Below, in pieces: positions 18,907-26,379 of a stretch of 64,000 nucleotides of DNA. A program made the translations under genes and the position numbers. This stretch comes from a virus: IMG/VR virus record IMGVR_UViG_3300017963_000239, positions 17,880 through 81,879 of that record. The stretch is one strand, 5' to 3'. The number at the start of each line of letters is the position of its first letter. Position 1 is the first letter of the stretch. The notes under the pieces are model-generated. The model worked only from the letters and a program-made list of their open reading frames with translations, was not told where the DNA came from and ran no database searches.

Positions 18907-19518
18907 ATGGCTCTTGTGGACGTGACCTGCGCTCAATGCGGGAAGAAGGTGAAGAAGCCGGTGGGAGAGGTGAACAGGTCGGTCAGGCTAGGGCGCAAGT
19001 TTTTCTGTGGCTCTGTCTGTTCCGGGTTGTTCAGCGGACAAGCTCGGGCTGCGGTGGAGGTCAAGAAGACGTGCCCTCATTGTGGGGAGGACTTCGTGAC
19101 GACGACCAAAGCACGAGCCAAGAAGTTCTGTTCTAGATCCTGTGCCAGTAAGGGGAGCATGTCCGAAGAGCGCCGGGAGGCGCAGCGTCTGGCGGGCCTC
19201 GCGCACGCGCAGAATCTTCTTTCCCCTGCGGAGACCTTGAAGCAGCGCGAAGCCTGGAAGTACGCAGCGCTGGAGAAGGTGTTGCGGGAGGCGGATCGGG
19301 ACTTCGAGTTCGAGTATCAGGTCGGTGGGTTCGTGTTCGACCTGGCTCTTTTGGACGAGAAGGTTCTGGTAGAGTTCGACGGCCCTCACCATCGAGGGGA
19401 CGAAGCAGAACGAGACAAGCACAAGGAGAAGATGGCGAAGAAACGAGGATTCGTCGTGGTCCGTCGAGAAGTAAAGGCGGCCTCGGTGATTTCCCCAGAC
19501 ACGATCAAGGAACTCTAG
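18907..19518 (+). CDS. Vsr/DUF559-like homing endonuclease with zinc fingers
   Basis: 203 residues. Two N-terminal zinc modules (CAQCGKKVKK ... FFCGSVC; CPHCGEDF ... KFCSRSC), a helical linker, then a nuclease domain: GGFVFDLALLDEKVLVEFDGPHH with Asp and Glu ligands and a C-terminal KRGFVVVRRE. This is the PD-(D/E)XK fold of very-short-patch-repair, DUF559 and EDxHD homing nucleases. TACATT six bases before the ATG is a leaderless -10. It sits between the tmRNA and a detached tmRNA/tRNA 3' end, so it probably homes into ssrA. Confidence 0.82.
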   Translation: MALVDVTCAQCGKKVKKPVGEVNRSVRLGRKFFCGSVCSGLFSGQARAAVEVKKTCPHCGEDFVTTTKARAKKFCSRSCASKGSMSEERREAQRLAGLAHAQNLLSPAETLKQREAWKYAALEKVLREADRDFEFEYQVGGFVFDLALLDEKVLVEFDGPHHRGDEAERDKHKEKMAKKRGFVVVRREVKAASVISPDTIKEL

Positions 19519-19546
19519 TGGGGTTCGATTCCCCGCAGGTCCACCA
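19519..19546 (+). pseudogene. Detached tmRNA 3' end (T-arm, acceptor, CCA)
   Basis: Starts right after the nuclease stop: T-arm TGGGG TTCGATT CCCCG, acceptor CAGGTCC, A and CCA. Close to the tmRNA 3' end (AGGG TTCGATT CCCT ... CGGGTCC), and it pairs with the tmRNA 5' strand at six of seven positions. It is probably the original 3' end displaced by the nuclease insertion. Confidence 0.6.
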
Positions 19547-19590
19547 CGGTTCTCTCGACGCGGCACCGAAGCCGCAGAGAGGCAGACATC

Positions 19591-19914
19591 ATGAAGCGAG
19601 AGTACAACACAGGACAGCACGTCATCTTCGTCGATCCTCACGGCATTCGACGGGACGCGCTCGTCACCATCTGGCACTGCACCGACAACCGCGAGGCTTG
19701 GTTGGAATCTCAACAGGTCAACCGGGAGTCGTGGGCCAAGCAGGATCCCCCGGTCGATGTGCCGGTGACAGAGACCTGCTGCAACTTGGTCTGGGTCAGC
19801 GGAGACGAGAAGCGGACGGACTCCTACGGTCGTCAGATCGTTCGAGAGTCGTCGGTAGTCCACAAGGGCAGCCAGCCTGCCCACGGGAACTACTGGCTCT
19901 GGCCTGACGAGTAG
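19591..19914 (+). CDS. Conserved phage protein, unknown
   Basis: 107 residues, ATG 19591 behind AGAGAGGCAG. Beta-rich N-terminus (GQHVIFVDPHGIRRDALVTIWH) and a C-terminal motif SVVHKGSQPAHGNYWLWPDE that I have seen in uncharacterised phage proteins. No catalytic signature. Soluble, near neutral. Confidence 0.7.
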   Translation: MKREYNTGQHVIFVDPHGIRRDALVTIWHCTDNREAWLESQQVNRESWAKQDPPVDVPVTETCCNLVWVSGDEKRTDSYGRQIVRESSVVHKGSQPAHGNYWLWPDE

Positions 19915-20002
19915 TCGAGCTTGACTGCCAGGCCGGAACCGCGCAGGAACCGGAAGGCTGTTTCGATGTCGCGTCGAGAGGATCGATCAAGCCGAGACGC
20001 GT

Positions 20003-20042
20003 TGATCTGTGGCGTTATTGGCAGACACGTGATAGCTTAAAG
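20003..20042 (+). pseudogene. 5' half of a tRNA-Leu (TAA)
   Basis: Leu-type D-arm (TGGCGTTATTGGCAGACACG) and anticodon loop CTTAAAG (TAA), then ends where the complete tRNA-Leu (CAA) starts. It resembles the severed halves found beside HNH genes. Confidence 0.55.
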
Positions 20043-20045
20043 ACT

Positions 20046-20132
20046 GCCCGGATGCTGGAATTGGTTTACAGGCCGGTTTCAAAAACCGGTGTCCTCCGGG
20101 GCATGAGGGTTCGACTCCCTCTCCGGGCACCA
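20046..20132 (+). tRNA. tRNA-Leu (CAA)
   Basis: Acceptor GCCCGGA/TCCGGGC, anticodon stem CCGGT/ACCGG with loop TTCAAAA (CAA), long variable arm, T-loop TTCGACT, CCA encoded. An HNH gene starts one base after the CCA. Confidence 0.92.
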
Positions 20133-20133
20133 G

Positions 20134-20682
20134 ATGTTCAACCCCTACGATAAGGAGATCAAGAAGGTCTATGGGCCGTACATGCGTTCTTACCCTCGGG
20201 GGGTGTCAAGGCGGCAAGTTGTGATCTGTTTCGAGGACGGTTCGCGAACAACAATGTCGTACTCCCGATGGTTGATGACACAGCACTTGGGCCGGGCTCT
20301 CGGCGGTGGCGAACATGTAGATCACGAGAACGAGGACCCGCAGGATGACAGGATCGAGAACTTGCAGTTGCTGTCTCCTGGCGAGAATGCGGCGAAGTCG
20401 AATCGGTCACGCCCGTCCCCTTTGAAGGGTGTGGAGAAGGGTTGGTCACATGGGACGGTCTACGGTTGGATGAAGAAGAAGTGCTCGTGTGGGGAGTGTT
20501 CAGCCGCTAAGCGGCGCTGGTTGGACGCTCGCAACGAGGCGCGTCGTGGAGGGGGCGAGGGGCGCAGTTATCAGAAGGCTGTGCATGGTTCCCGGTCGAT
20601 GTACCGGAAGGGTTGTAGGTGCCCCTTGTGTCGTCAGGCTCAGACTGAGTATGCCCGCGAGTACAGGAATCGCAGAAGATGA
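20134..20682 (+). CDS. HNH endonuclease following tRNA-Leu (CAA)
   Basis: 182 residues. HNH_3 core GEHVDHENEDPQDDRIENLQLL (first His of the usual VHH pair replaced by Asp) and two tandem C-terminal zinc modules (HGTVYGWMKKKCSCGEC and HGSRSMYRKGCRCPLC), the second matching the single module of its paralogues. The start lies one base beyond the tRNA CCA, so tRNA 3' processing would create the mRNA 5' end. Overlaps the next gene by ATGA. Confidence 0.82.
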   Translation: MFNPYDKEIKKVYGPYMRSYPRGVSRRQVVICFEDGSRTTMSYSRWLMTQHLGRALGGGEHVDHENEDPQDDRIENLQLLSPGENAAKSNRSRPSPLKGVEKGWSHGTVYGWMKKKCSCGECSAAKRRWLDARNEARRGGGEGRSYQKAVHGSRSMYRKGCRCPLCRQAQTEYAREYRNRRR

Positions 20683-20972
20683 GCGCAGTCGCAGCATACG
20701 CGAGGAGATACCGGGAGGACGCTTTGCCTTCGCGCCAGCAGATTCCTCCGACGTGCGACCCCCGATGGGAGCGCTGGTGCGCTCCCCTGCTGGAGTTCAT
20801 CCGGCAGTCTCCGCGGACGTGGGAGGACTTGCGCGTGTGGGAGAAGGAGAACAGCATTCGGCCGTCGCTTCTTCTGCAGATGCTCTGCTGGCTTGAGTTC
20901 AATCACCGCGTGGTTGCGGTGACAGAAGGCGGACCCGTTCTGTGGTGCGCCGCAAGGAGAGATCCGAAATGA
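20679..20972 (+). CDS. 97-residue helical protein, unknown
   Basis: Starts at ATG 20679 inside the HNH stop (ATGA). Helical with several Trp; the segment WEDLRVWEKENSIRPSLLLQMLCWLEFNHRVVAV could form a winged helix. No family recognised. Followed after 30 bases by another nuclease gene. Confidence 0.55.
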   Translation: MSAVAAYARRYREDALPSRQQIPPTCDPRWERWCAPLLEFIRQSPRTWEDLRVWEKENSIRPSLLLQMLCWLEFNHRVVAVTEGGPVLWCAARRDPK

Positions 20973-21002
20973 CATGGAAGCAATGAAGGTGAGGTGATCA
21001 AG

Positions 21003-22244
21003 ATGACTAGGAGAACATTGAAGCTGACGAGTTGGTACATGCCGATCCAGATCATGTCCTGGCAGGACGCGATCAGCGACGTGTACTTGGGTAGGGTGGT
21101 TCCGGTCGTGGACTACGACGCGGAGGTCCGCTCGCCTTCCACCGTGATGAAGATTCCGGCGGTGGTCCGCATTCCGCGCGCCACGGGAACCATCAAGCGA
21201 GGCATCAAGTTCTCCAAGCTCAACGTGGCAGCTCGGGACCAGTACCGCTGTCAGTACTGTTTGTCTCCAGATCACAGGGTGCTTACGGCGGGGCTGCGGT
21301 GGGTTTCTCTGGGTGACCTAGGTGTTGGAGATCAACTCGTAGGGTTCGATGAAAGCGCGGGGTATGGGATGCTTCGACGCTTCAAGACCTCAGTCGTGGA
21401 GGAGATCAGGCTTACGAGGGCTCCGTTGTTTCGTGTGGTTTTGGACGATGGGACTGTCTTCAGAGCTACGATCGACCACCGCTGGTTGGTGTACAAGTCG
21501 CAGGCGCTTCGTTGGAGAACCACGAAACAGCTCAAGCCTGGTCGCAGAGTTCCTCGTTTGTTTGACCTGTGGTCAGATCTAACAAGTTGGGATGCTGGGT
21601 GGCTGGCCGGCATGTTCGACGGAGAGGGGTGGTTGGAGACAACGACTAACCTCGGTATTGCAGTAGGGCAGAACCCTGGATACTGCTACGATCGCATAAG
21701 CGCGCTAGTCGCCGTTTTCGGTTTCGACTATTCCTCGACTCAGGTGAATACCGACAGGGACTGTCACCGTCTACGTATCCTTGGGGCGGCTTCGGACAAA
21801 TCCAGGTTTCTTGGCAGTGTTCGGCCTCGGAGGTTGTTGGATCAGTTTCGCCCTGAGATGCTGGGAGCCCTCCGCGCTCGGTCGGTTGCCGCTGTGGAAT
21901 GTGTTGAGTCTGCCGGGTCTGGGGAGATTGTAGAAATACGGACTTCTACGGGGACGCTGGTGGTGGAGGGTTTCCCCCATCACAACTGCCTGACGAAGCT
22001 GCCGGTCTCGAAGATCACCTACGACCACGTGTTCCCAAAGTCCCGCGGAGGCGAGACGACGTGGGACAACGTGGTGAGCGCGTGCTCCGAGTGCAACTCG
22101 CGTAAGGACAACAAGACGCCGGAAGAGGCGGGCATGCGGCTGCACACCGTGCCTCGGCGTCCGCACTCGCTGCCGGTCGAGCCGCTGCGGTTGAAGGACA
22201 TGCCTGGCATTCCTGAGCAGTGGCTGGAGTTCGCTGTAGCGTAG
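21003..22244 (+). CDS. HNH endonuclease precursor containing an intein
   Basis: 413-residue precursor. Exteins: residues 1-85 ending YRCQY, and the C-terminal part starting CLTKLPVSKITYDHVFPKSRGG ... CSECNSRKDNKTPEEAGM. Spliced, they give a 170-residue HNH protein with CxxC, DHVFPKSRGG and CNSRK motifs, close to the HNH_5/RRXRR-type nucleases common in bacteria and phages. GAGGTGATC in front of ATG 21003 is a near-perfect ribosome site and excludes the GTG at 20994. The intein interrupts the first zinc-binding CxxC motif, so unspliced protein should be inactive. Confidence 0.88.
   Translation: MTRRTLKLTSWYMPIQIMSWQDAISDVYLGRVVPVVDYDAEVRSPSTVMKIPAVVRIPRATGTIKRGIKFSKLNVAARDQYRCQYCLSPDHRVLTAGLRWVSLGDLGVGDQLVGFDESAGYGMLRRFKTSVVEEIRLTRAPLFRVVLDDGTVFRATIDHRWLVYKSQALRWRTTKQLKPGRRVPRLFDLWSDLTSWDAGWLAGMFDGEGWLETTTNLGIAVGQNPGYCYDRISALVAVFGFDYSSTQVNTDRDCHRLRILGAASDKSRFLGSVRPRRLLDQFRPEMLGALRARSVAAVECVESAGSGEIVEIRTSTGTLVVEGFPHHNCLTKLPVSKITYDHVFPKSRGGETTWDNVVSACSECNSRKDNKTPEEAGMRLHTVPRRPHSLPVEPLRLKDMPGIPEQWLEFAVA
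21258..21986 (+). mobile_element. LAGLIDADG intein in the HNH gene
   Basis: 243 residues starting CLSPDHRVLTAG (Cys1, block A), with block B-like GTVFRATIDHRWLV, a LAGLIDADG-like segment WLAGMFDGEGW, and block G ending in HHN followed by Cys+1. All splice residues (Cys1, His-Asn end, Cys+1) are present, so it should splice and home. Confidence 0.88.
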
Positions 22245-22249
22245 CTCGT

Positions 22250-22271
22250 GGCCCCGGAGCGAAACGGGGCA
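22250..22271 (+). other. Stem-loop after the intein-bearing HNH gene
   Basis: GGCCCC-like stem (GCCCC/GGGGC) with a ten-base loop directly after the stop and just before the severed tRNA; no T-run. Confidence 0.35.
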
Positions 22272-22275
22272 ACCA

Positions 22276-22316
22276 CGGGATGTGGCCTAGTCTGGTTAAG
22301 GCGCCAAGCTTTTGCT
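22276..22316 (+). pseudogene. Severed 5' half of a tRNA (Pro- or Gln-like)
   Basis: CGGGATG acceptor strand, Leu/Gln-like D-arm and an anticodon arm start CAAGCTTTTG, then interrupted. The acceptor pairs perfectly (7 of 7) with CATCCCG, the 3' strand of the tRNA-Pro after the HNH gene, so that 3' half may be the original. Confidence 0.55.
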
Positions 22317-22331
22317 AGGCTAGGCTACATC

Positions 22332-22841
22332 ATGTGGAAGCTGCGGGGTCGGAAGCGGGAGAGTAAAGGGCTGTCAGGGTACGAAACAGTCTGTCTTCCG
22401 GAGCACCCGAAGGCGGACGGTCGTGGTCGTGTGTATCTCCATAGGGTTCTGATGGAGAACCACTTAGGGCGCGTGTTAGGGGAAGATGAAGTTGTCCATC
22501 ACAAGAATGGTGACCCCCGAGACAATAGGATCAAAAATTTGGAGATCCTATCGAGAGTGGACCATGCCGCGTTCCACGGGAAAGCCCGACGCGGTCGGGT
22601 CGAAGAGTGCGAGTGCGCGAATTGTGGGACTCGGTTTGAGCGCCTTCGGAGGAAGCTTCAGGGGCAGCGAACCTTTTGCAGTAGGCGCTGTGTGATGCTT
22701 TTCTACAAGCCCCGGCCGCCTCGTACACCGAGGGTCGTAGAGCACGGCACGAACTCCATGTACAAGAACCACGGCTGTCGCTGTTTTGACTGCCGCCGTG
22801 CTCATGCCGAGGCCATGAAGTCGTACAGAAACGGGGTGTAG
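22332..22841 (+). CDS. HNH endonuclease linked to tRNA-Pro (GGG)
   Basis: 169 residues, three-module form: HNH_3 core (DEVVHHKNGDPRDNRIKNLEIL), zinc finger (CANCGTRFERLRRK ... TFCSRRC) and HGTNSMYKNHGCRCFDC at the C-terminus. TAGGCT repeats just upstream of the ATG give a leaderless -10. The stop TAG is U8-A9-G10 of tRNA-Pro and the last codons AAC-GGG-GTG contain its acceptor strand. Confidence 0.85.
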   Translation: MWKLRGRKRESKGLSGYETVCLPEHPKADGRGRVYLHRVLMENHLGRVLGEDEVVHHKNGDPRDNRIKNLEILSRVDHAAFHGKARRGRVEECECANCGTRFERLRRKLQGQRTFCSRRCVMLFYKPRPPRTPRVVEHGTNSMYKNHGCRCFDCRRAHAEAMKSYRNGV

Positions 22842-22908
22842 TTCAGCTTGGAAGAACGCCGCGCTGGGGGCGCGGAGGCCGGAGGTTCAAATCCTCTCAT
22901 CCCGACCA
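22832..22908 (+). tRNA. tRNA-Pro (GGG)
   Basis: Acceptor CGGGGTG/CATCCCG, anticodon stem CCGCG/CGCGG with loop CTGGGGG (GGG), T-loop TTCAAAT, CCA encoded; the A of CCA starts the next ATG. Confidence 0.9.
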
Positions 22909-23300
22909 TGAATTACGATCACGTCATCTTCGCATCCTACGGCAACGACTCGGTGGCGCTGATTCAGTGGGCGCACATCCACAAGCTGGAGAACGTCGCG
23001 GTTGCCTACTCCGACACGGGGTGGGCCTCCGAGGTCTGGAAGGATCGGGTGGCCGAGTGTGAGGAGTGGGTCAAGACGTTGGGCTTCACGCCCTTCCGCA
23101 TCCCTTCGATGGGTATGGTGGAACTCATCAAGTCCCGGAAGGGTTGGCCGCTTCCGCGCAAGTACCAGTTCTGCACGACGGTGCTGAAGATCGAACCGGC
23201 GCAGAAGTGGCTGGACGAGATCGACGTGGGAGTGGTGGCTGATGGATCAGCGCCTCCCCAAACGCTAGGGATCTTCCGTCTTTCTTGGCGTTTCTGCTAG
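22908..23300 (+). CDS. PAPS reductase/ATP-pyrophosphatase-like protein, probably truncated
   Basis: 130 residues. SYGNDSVALIQWA (residues 9-21) is the PP-loop of the adenine nucleotide alpha hydrolase superfamily; AYSDTGW and FCTTVLKIEPAQKWLDEID follow as in phage phosphoadenosine phosphosulphate reductase-like proteins. Homologues I know continue well past LKIEPA with a CxxGxR(R) segment; here the frame ends with an unrelated-looking tail (PPQTLGIFRLSWRFC). It may be a broken gene or a shortened thiolation/DNA-modification enzyme. Confidence 0.65.
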   Translation: MNYDHVIFASYGNDSVALIQWAHIHKLENVAVAYSDTGWASEVWKDRVAECEEWVKTLGFTPFRIPSMGMVELIKSRKGWPLPRKYQFCTTVLKIEPAQKWLDEIDVGVVADGSAPPQTLGIFRLSWRFC

Positions 23301-23322
23301 ACTCCTCGCTCGGAGGACGACA

Positions 23323-25596
23323 GTGGCCAAGAAGAGGACGACTAAGAGGACCAAGGCCCCCGAGCCCGATCCGCTATACGACCATCCGACCGGGATGTCG
23401 GCCCCCGCGCCGAAAACTCCCCCGGCCCCGGCGGCGCCCCCGAGCGACGACGGCTCAGGCATCGACTTGCCCGAGCTGGACATGGAACCGTTCGTGAGCG
23501 ACGACGGCACCGATGTCGAAGTGCTGGAGGACTCGTTCGACTCTGCCATCCGGCTGGCGTTCGTCGGCGCTGGGCAGGGCGGAGGAAGGATCGCCGAAGC
23601 GTTCGCCAAGCTCGGCTACGCTCGGGTCTGCGCGGTCAACACAACCGACCAGGATTTGGTGGAGCTGAAGTCCATCAAGCACAAGCTCGTCATCGGCAAC
23701 AACCGCGGCGGTGCAGGGAAGGACCCCACCGAGGGCCGTCTCGCCGCGGAGGAGTCCGCCGAGGACATCATGGACATGATGATGCGGGCTTGGGGCCAAG
23801 GCGTCGAGCAGGTCTTCATCTGCGTGGGCACTGGTGGTGGTTCGGGGACGGGAAGCTGGCCGAAGATCGTGGACCTCGTGGGCGAGTACTGCCGCTCGAC
23901 CGACATCGAGAAGCCCTTTGGGAAGCACATCGGGGTCATCATGACGATGCCGAAGCGCTCCGAGGGGGCTCGGGTTCAGAAGAACGCCTTCAGCTCGATC
24001 ATGCAGGCGGTGAAGATGGCGGAGGAGAAGAAGATCTCTTCCTTGGTGTTGGTCGACAACGCGAAGATCCACGAGCTGTTCCCGCGGCTGCCGGTCAAGC
24101 GCTTCTGGAGCGTCGCCAACCAGAACTTCGCTGCGGTGCTGCACACCTTCAACCTGCTCGCCGCGAAGAACAGCGAGTACAACTGTGTCGACGCAGAGAC
24201 GGAGGCTCTCACGCAGCGTGGTTGGGTGAAGGGGTTCGACCTGGATCCGAAGGACGTTCTGCTCACCAAGAACGCCGAGACTGGTGAACTGGAGTGGCAG
24301 CAGATGACCGATCTCAAACTCTTCCCCGAGTATGAGGGGAAGCTCTACGAGATCGAGACTCGCACGCTCTCGGCGGTGACCACCCCGAACCATCGTTGGT
24401 TGGTCACGAACTACAAAGGTGAGGACGTGTGCAAGGTGTCGGAGGATCTCTCTACCTCCGGCCACGATCGTATCCATCGCGGCGGTACGTACCGTGGGCC
24501 GACGACCTCTCCGTGGACCGACGACTTCGTGGAGTTGATGGGATGGTTCCTCACCGATGGAACCTGCCTCGTCACTCCACGCGTTCGCGAACCTTCCCAA
24601 CCGCGTGTCAGCGTCGCGCTCTACCAGAGCCAACGAGCCAACCCGCAGAAGGTGGCCCGCATCGACGCGTTGCTCGAACGTCTGAAGTGTGTCGCGCATC
24701 GCGGTTTCTACGAGCCGGACGAGCGAGTCACGTGGCGTCTCAACCGTTCTACCTCGGAGATCTTGCACTCGCTCTTTCCCGATCGCGTGCTCACGCCCGA
24801 GATGGCTTCGAGCCTGACTCCGGCACAGGTTCACCGGCTCATGGAGTCGATGATGCTCGGCGATGGCAACATGGCGGGAACCGACAACCGACAGCAGTGT
24901 TTCACTGCTGGTTCGCAGGAAGCGATCGACGCCTTCCAGATGCTCTCGATGCTCACCGGAAAGGCGTCAACATCGCGGTGGCGAGACATGAGTGCGTACG
25001 CCCCGACTTCGGAGAAGCTCACGAACACGCCCAACATGAACGGCGTCTTCACGGGAACAGTGTTGCGCCGTCAAACCACGCAGCTTCAGAAGGAGCACGT
25101 TACGGTGCGTGATGCGGAGAAGGGCGAAGGCGTCTGGTGTCCGGTGGTCCCGAACACCTACTTCGTAGCTCGTCGCAAGGGTACGGTCTACATCACCGGC
25201 AACACGTTCGACCGCGCCGATCTCCGAAGCGTCATCCGCAACGGGTTGATGATCTTCGGCATGACGCGGGTGCACCGTTGGAGGGCCACCGAGGACGTGA
25301 GTCAGGCGGTACGCAAGAACCTGACGGGCACTCTTCTCGCCGAGGGGTTCGATCTCTCCCAGGCGAACATGGCGGGCGCCATTGTGGTGGCGCACGACAG
25401 CGTTCTCGATGAGATCCCGATGGAGAACATCGACTACGCCTTCGCCAGCTTGGGTCGCGCGCTTGGCAACGAGGGGATCACCCTGCACAATGGGATCTAC
25501 GAAGGACGCCAGGAAGGTATGCGGGTGTTCACGATCATCAGCGGTCTCGGGCCGCCGTCAGAGCGCTTGGAAGAATTGGAGGCATTGGCAGACTGA
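23323..25596 (+). CDS. FtsZ/tubulin-like GTPase precursor with intein
   Basis: 757-residue precursor, GTG start behind GGAGGACGACA. After a Pro-rich 65-residue N-terminus comes FVGAGQGGGRIAEAF and the tubulin signature VGTGGGSGTGSW, then (after the intein) TFDRADLRSVIRNG, the T7 loop with the Asp residues that trigger GTP hydrolysis in the next subunit. The spliced product is about 417 residues. Phage tubulins (PhuZ, TubZ) form filaments that centre or segregate DNA. Which of these roles applies is unknown. It is followed directly by an HNH gene. Confidence 0.87.
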   Translation: MAKKRTTKRTKAPEPDPLYDHPTGMSAPAPKTPPAPAAPPSDDGSGIDLPELDMEPFVSDDGTDVEVLEDSFDSAIRLAFVGAGQGGGRIAEAFAKLGYARVCAVNTTDQDLVELKSIKHKLVIGNNRGGAGKDPTEGRLAAEESAEDIMDMMMRAWGQGVEQVFICVGTGGGSGTGSWPKIVDLVGEYCRSTDIEKPFGKHIGVIMTMPKRSEGARVQKNAFSSIMQAVKMAEEKKISSLVLVDNAKIHELFPRLPVKRFWSVANQNFAAVLHTFNLLAAKNSEYNCVDAETEALTQRGWVKGFDLDPKDVLLTKNAETGELEWQQMTDLKLFPEYEGKLYEIETRTLSAVTTPNHRWLVTNYKGEDVCKVSEDLSTSGHDRIHRGGTYRGPTTSPWTDDFVELMGWFLTDGTCLVTPRVREPSQPRVSVALYQSQRANPQKVARIDALLERLKCVAHRGFYEPDERVTWRLNRSTSEILHSLFPDRVLTPEMASSLTPAQVHRLMESMMLGDGNMAGTDNRQQCFTAGSQEAIDAFQMLSMLTGKASTSRWRDMSAYAPTSEKLTNTPNMNGVFTGTVLRRQTTQLQKEHVTVRDAEKGEGVWCPVVPNTYFVARRKGTVYITGNTFDRADLRSVIRNGLMIFGMTRVHRWRATEDVSQAVRKNLTGTLLAEGFDLSQANMAGAIVVAHDSVLDEIPMENIDYAFASLGRALGNEGITLHNGIYEGRQEGMRVFTIISGLGPPSERLEELEALAD
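24184..25203 (+). mobile_element. LAGLIDADG intein at the tubulin T7 loop
   Basis: 340 residues. Cys1 (CVDAETEAL), block B TTPNHRWLV, LAGLIDADG-type motifs LMGWFLTDGT and MESMMLGDGN, C-terminal VYITGN followed by Thr+1. The insertion falls exactly before the TFDRADL catalytic loop, a highly conserved site. The penultimate residue is Gly instead of His. Confidence 0.87.
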
Positions 25597-26090
25597 TGGA
25601 CTCTGCTTTTCTCCGGCGCGTTAGGAAGACCCCTGACGGTTGTTGGGTGTGGACGGGCGCCACGATTCGGGGCACTCGCGGAGGAAGGTACGCTTACCTG
25701 ACGCGAGACGGCGAGAACTGGCTGGGGCATCGTTGGGCCTATACGCAAGCACGCGGAGAGATCCCCGATGGTCTCGTTTTAGATCATATCTGCAGAAACA
25801 CCCTCTGTGTTAACCCAGACCATCTGGAAGCCGTGACGAATCAAGTAAACAGTCGGCGCGGGCGCATAGGAGACAAGCAGCGGTCGAAGTTCGAATCTCG
25901 AACCCACTGCCGCCACGGCCACCCGATGACTTCGGAAAACACGAGGTTGCAGCGTACTAGGCCGAAGGGTCGTACCAACCCTGACGGATCCCCCTACGAA
26001 TTTTGGGCTCGTCGCTGTCGGTTGTGCGAGAAGATTCAGAACAAGCGGTATCGAGAGAAACGATCCAGCGCTGGAGATCATCATGGGTAA
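25596..26090 (+). CDS. HNH endonuclease
   Basis: 164 residues. N-terminal GCWVWTGATIRGTRGGRYAYL and the core GLVLDHICRNTLCVNPDHLEAVT are typical HNH_3 free-standing homing nucleases; the C-terminal HCRHGHP and RRCRLC form a second zinc site. ATG overlaps the tubulin stop (TGATG) and the HNH stop lies inside the first codons of the next gene (ATGGGTAA). It therefore sits seamlessly between two genes, as the other invading nucleases do. Confidence 0.87.
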   Translation: MDSAFLRRVRKTPDGCWVWTGATIRGTRGGRYAYLTRDGENWLGHRWAYTQARGEIPDGLVLDHICRNTLCVNPDHLEAVTNQVNSRRGRIGDKQRSKFESRTHCRHGHPMTSENTRLQRTRPKGRTNPDGSPYEFWARRCRLCEKIQNKRYREKRSSAGDHHG

Positions 26091-26379
26091 GCTAGGACAC
26101 TTGGTAGAGTCGCTGCGGGCTCGCGCGAGACGGCCGGTCAACGAGGACGTCATCGGCAGCCTGTTCATCATCGCCAAGGATGTAGGCGGCAAGGGGAAGA
26201 ACACCACACGCGGAGACTTCATCGGCAACTTCCGCGATGACAAGCAGGCCGAGAAGTTCCTGCGAACCGTGCGCATGGAGTACCCCGGCATCGAGAAGTA
26301 CATCAAGCGCTCCCCAACGTCGGACGGCCGCATCGAGATGGTCTTCGATCCCAAGGGTATTCGAAAGTACGACCGGTGA
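26083..26379 (+). CDS. 98-residue phage protein, unknown
   Basis: Basic protein beginning MGKLGHLVESLRARARRPV, with GSLFIIAKDVGGKGKN and later FRDDKQAEKFLRTVRMEYPG. Small alpha/beta. The start overlaps the HNH stop by eight bases. No family recognised; possibly a nucleic-acid-binding protein. Confidence 0.65.
   Translation: MGKLGHLVESLRARARRPVNEDVIGSLFIIAKDVGGKGKNTTRGDFIGNFRDDKQAEKFLRTVRMEYPGIEKYIKRSPTSDGRIEMVFDPKGIRKYDR

Noticed and set aside
23455-24834. Long minus-strand frame opposite the tubulin gene
   Set aside because: Shadow of the real gene; no motif and no ribosome site.
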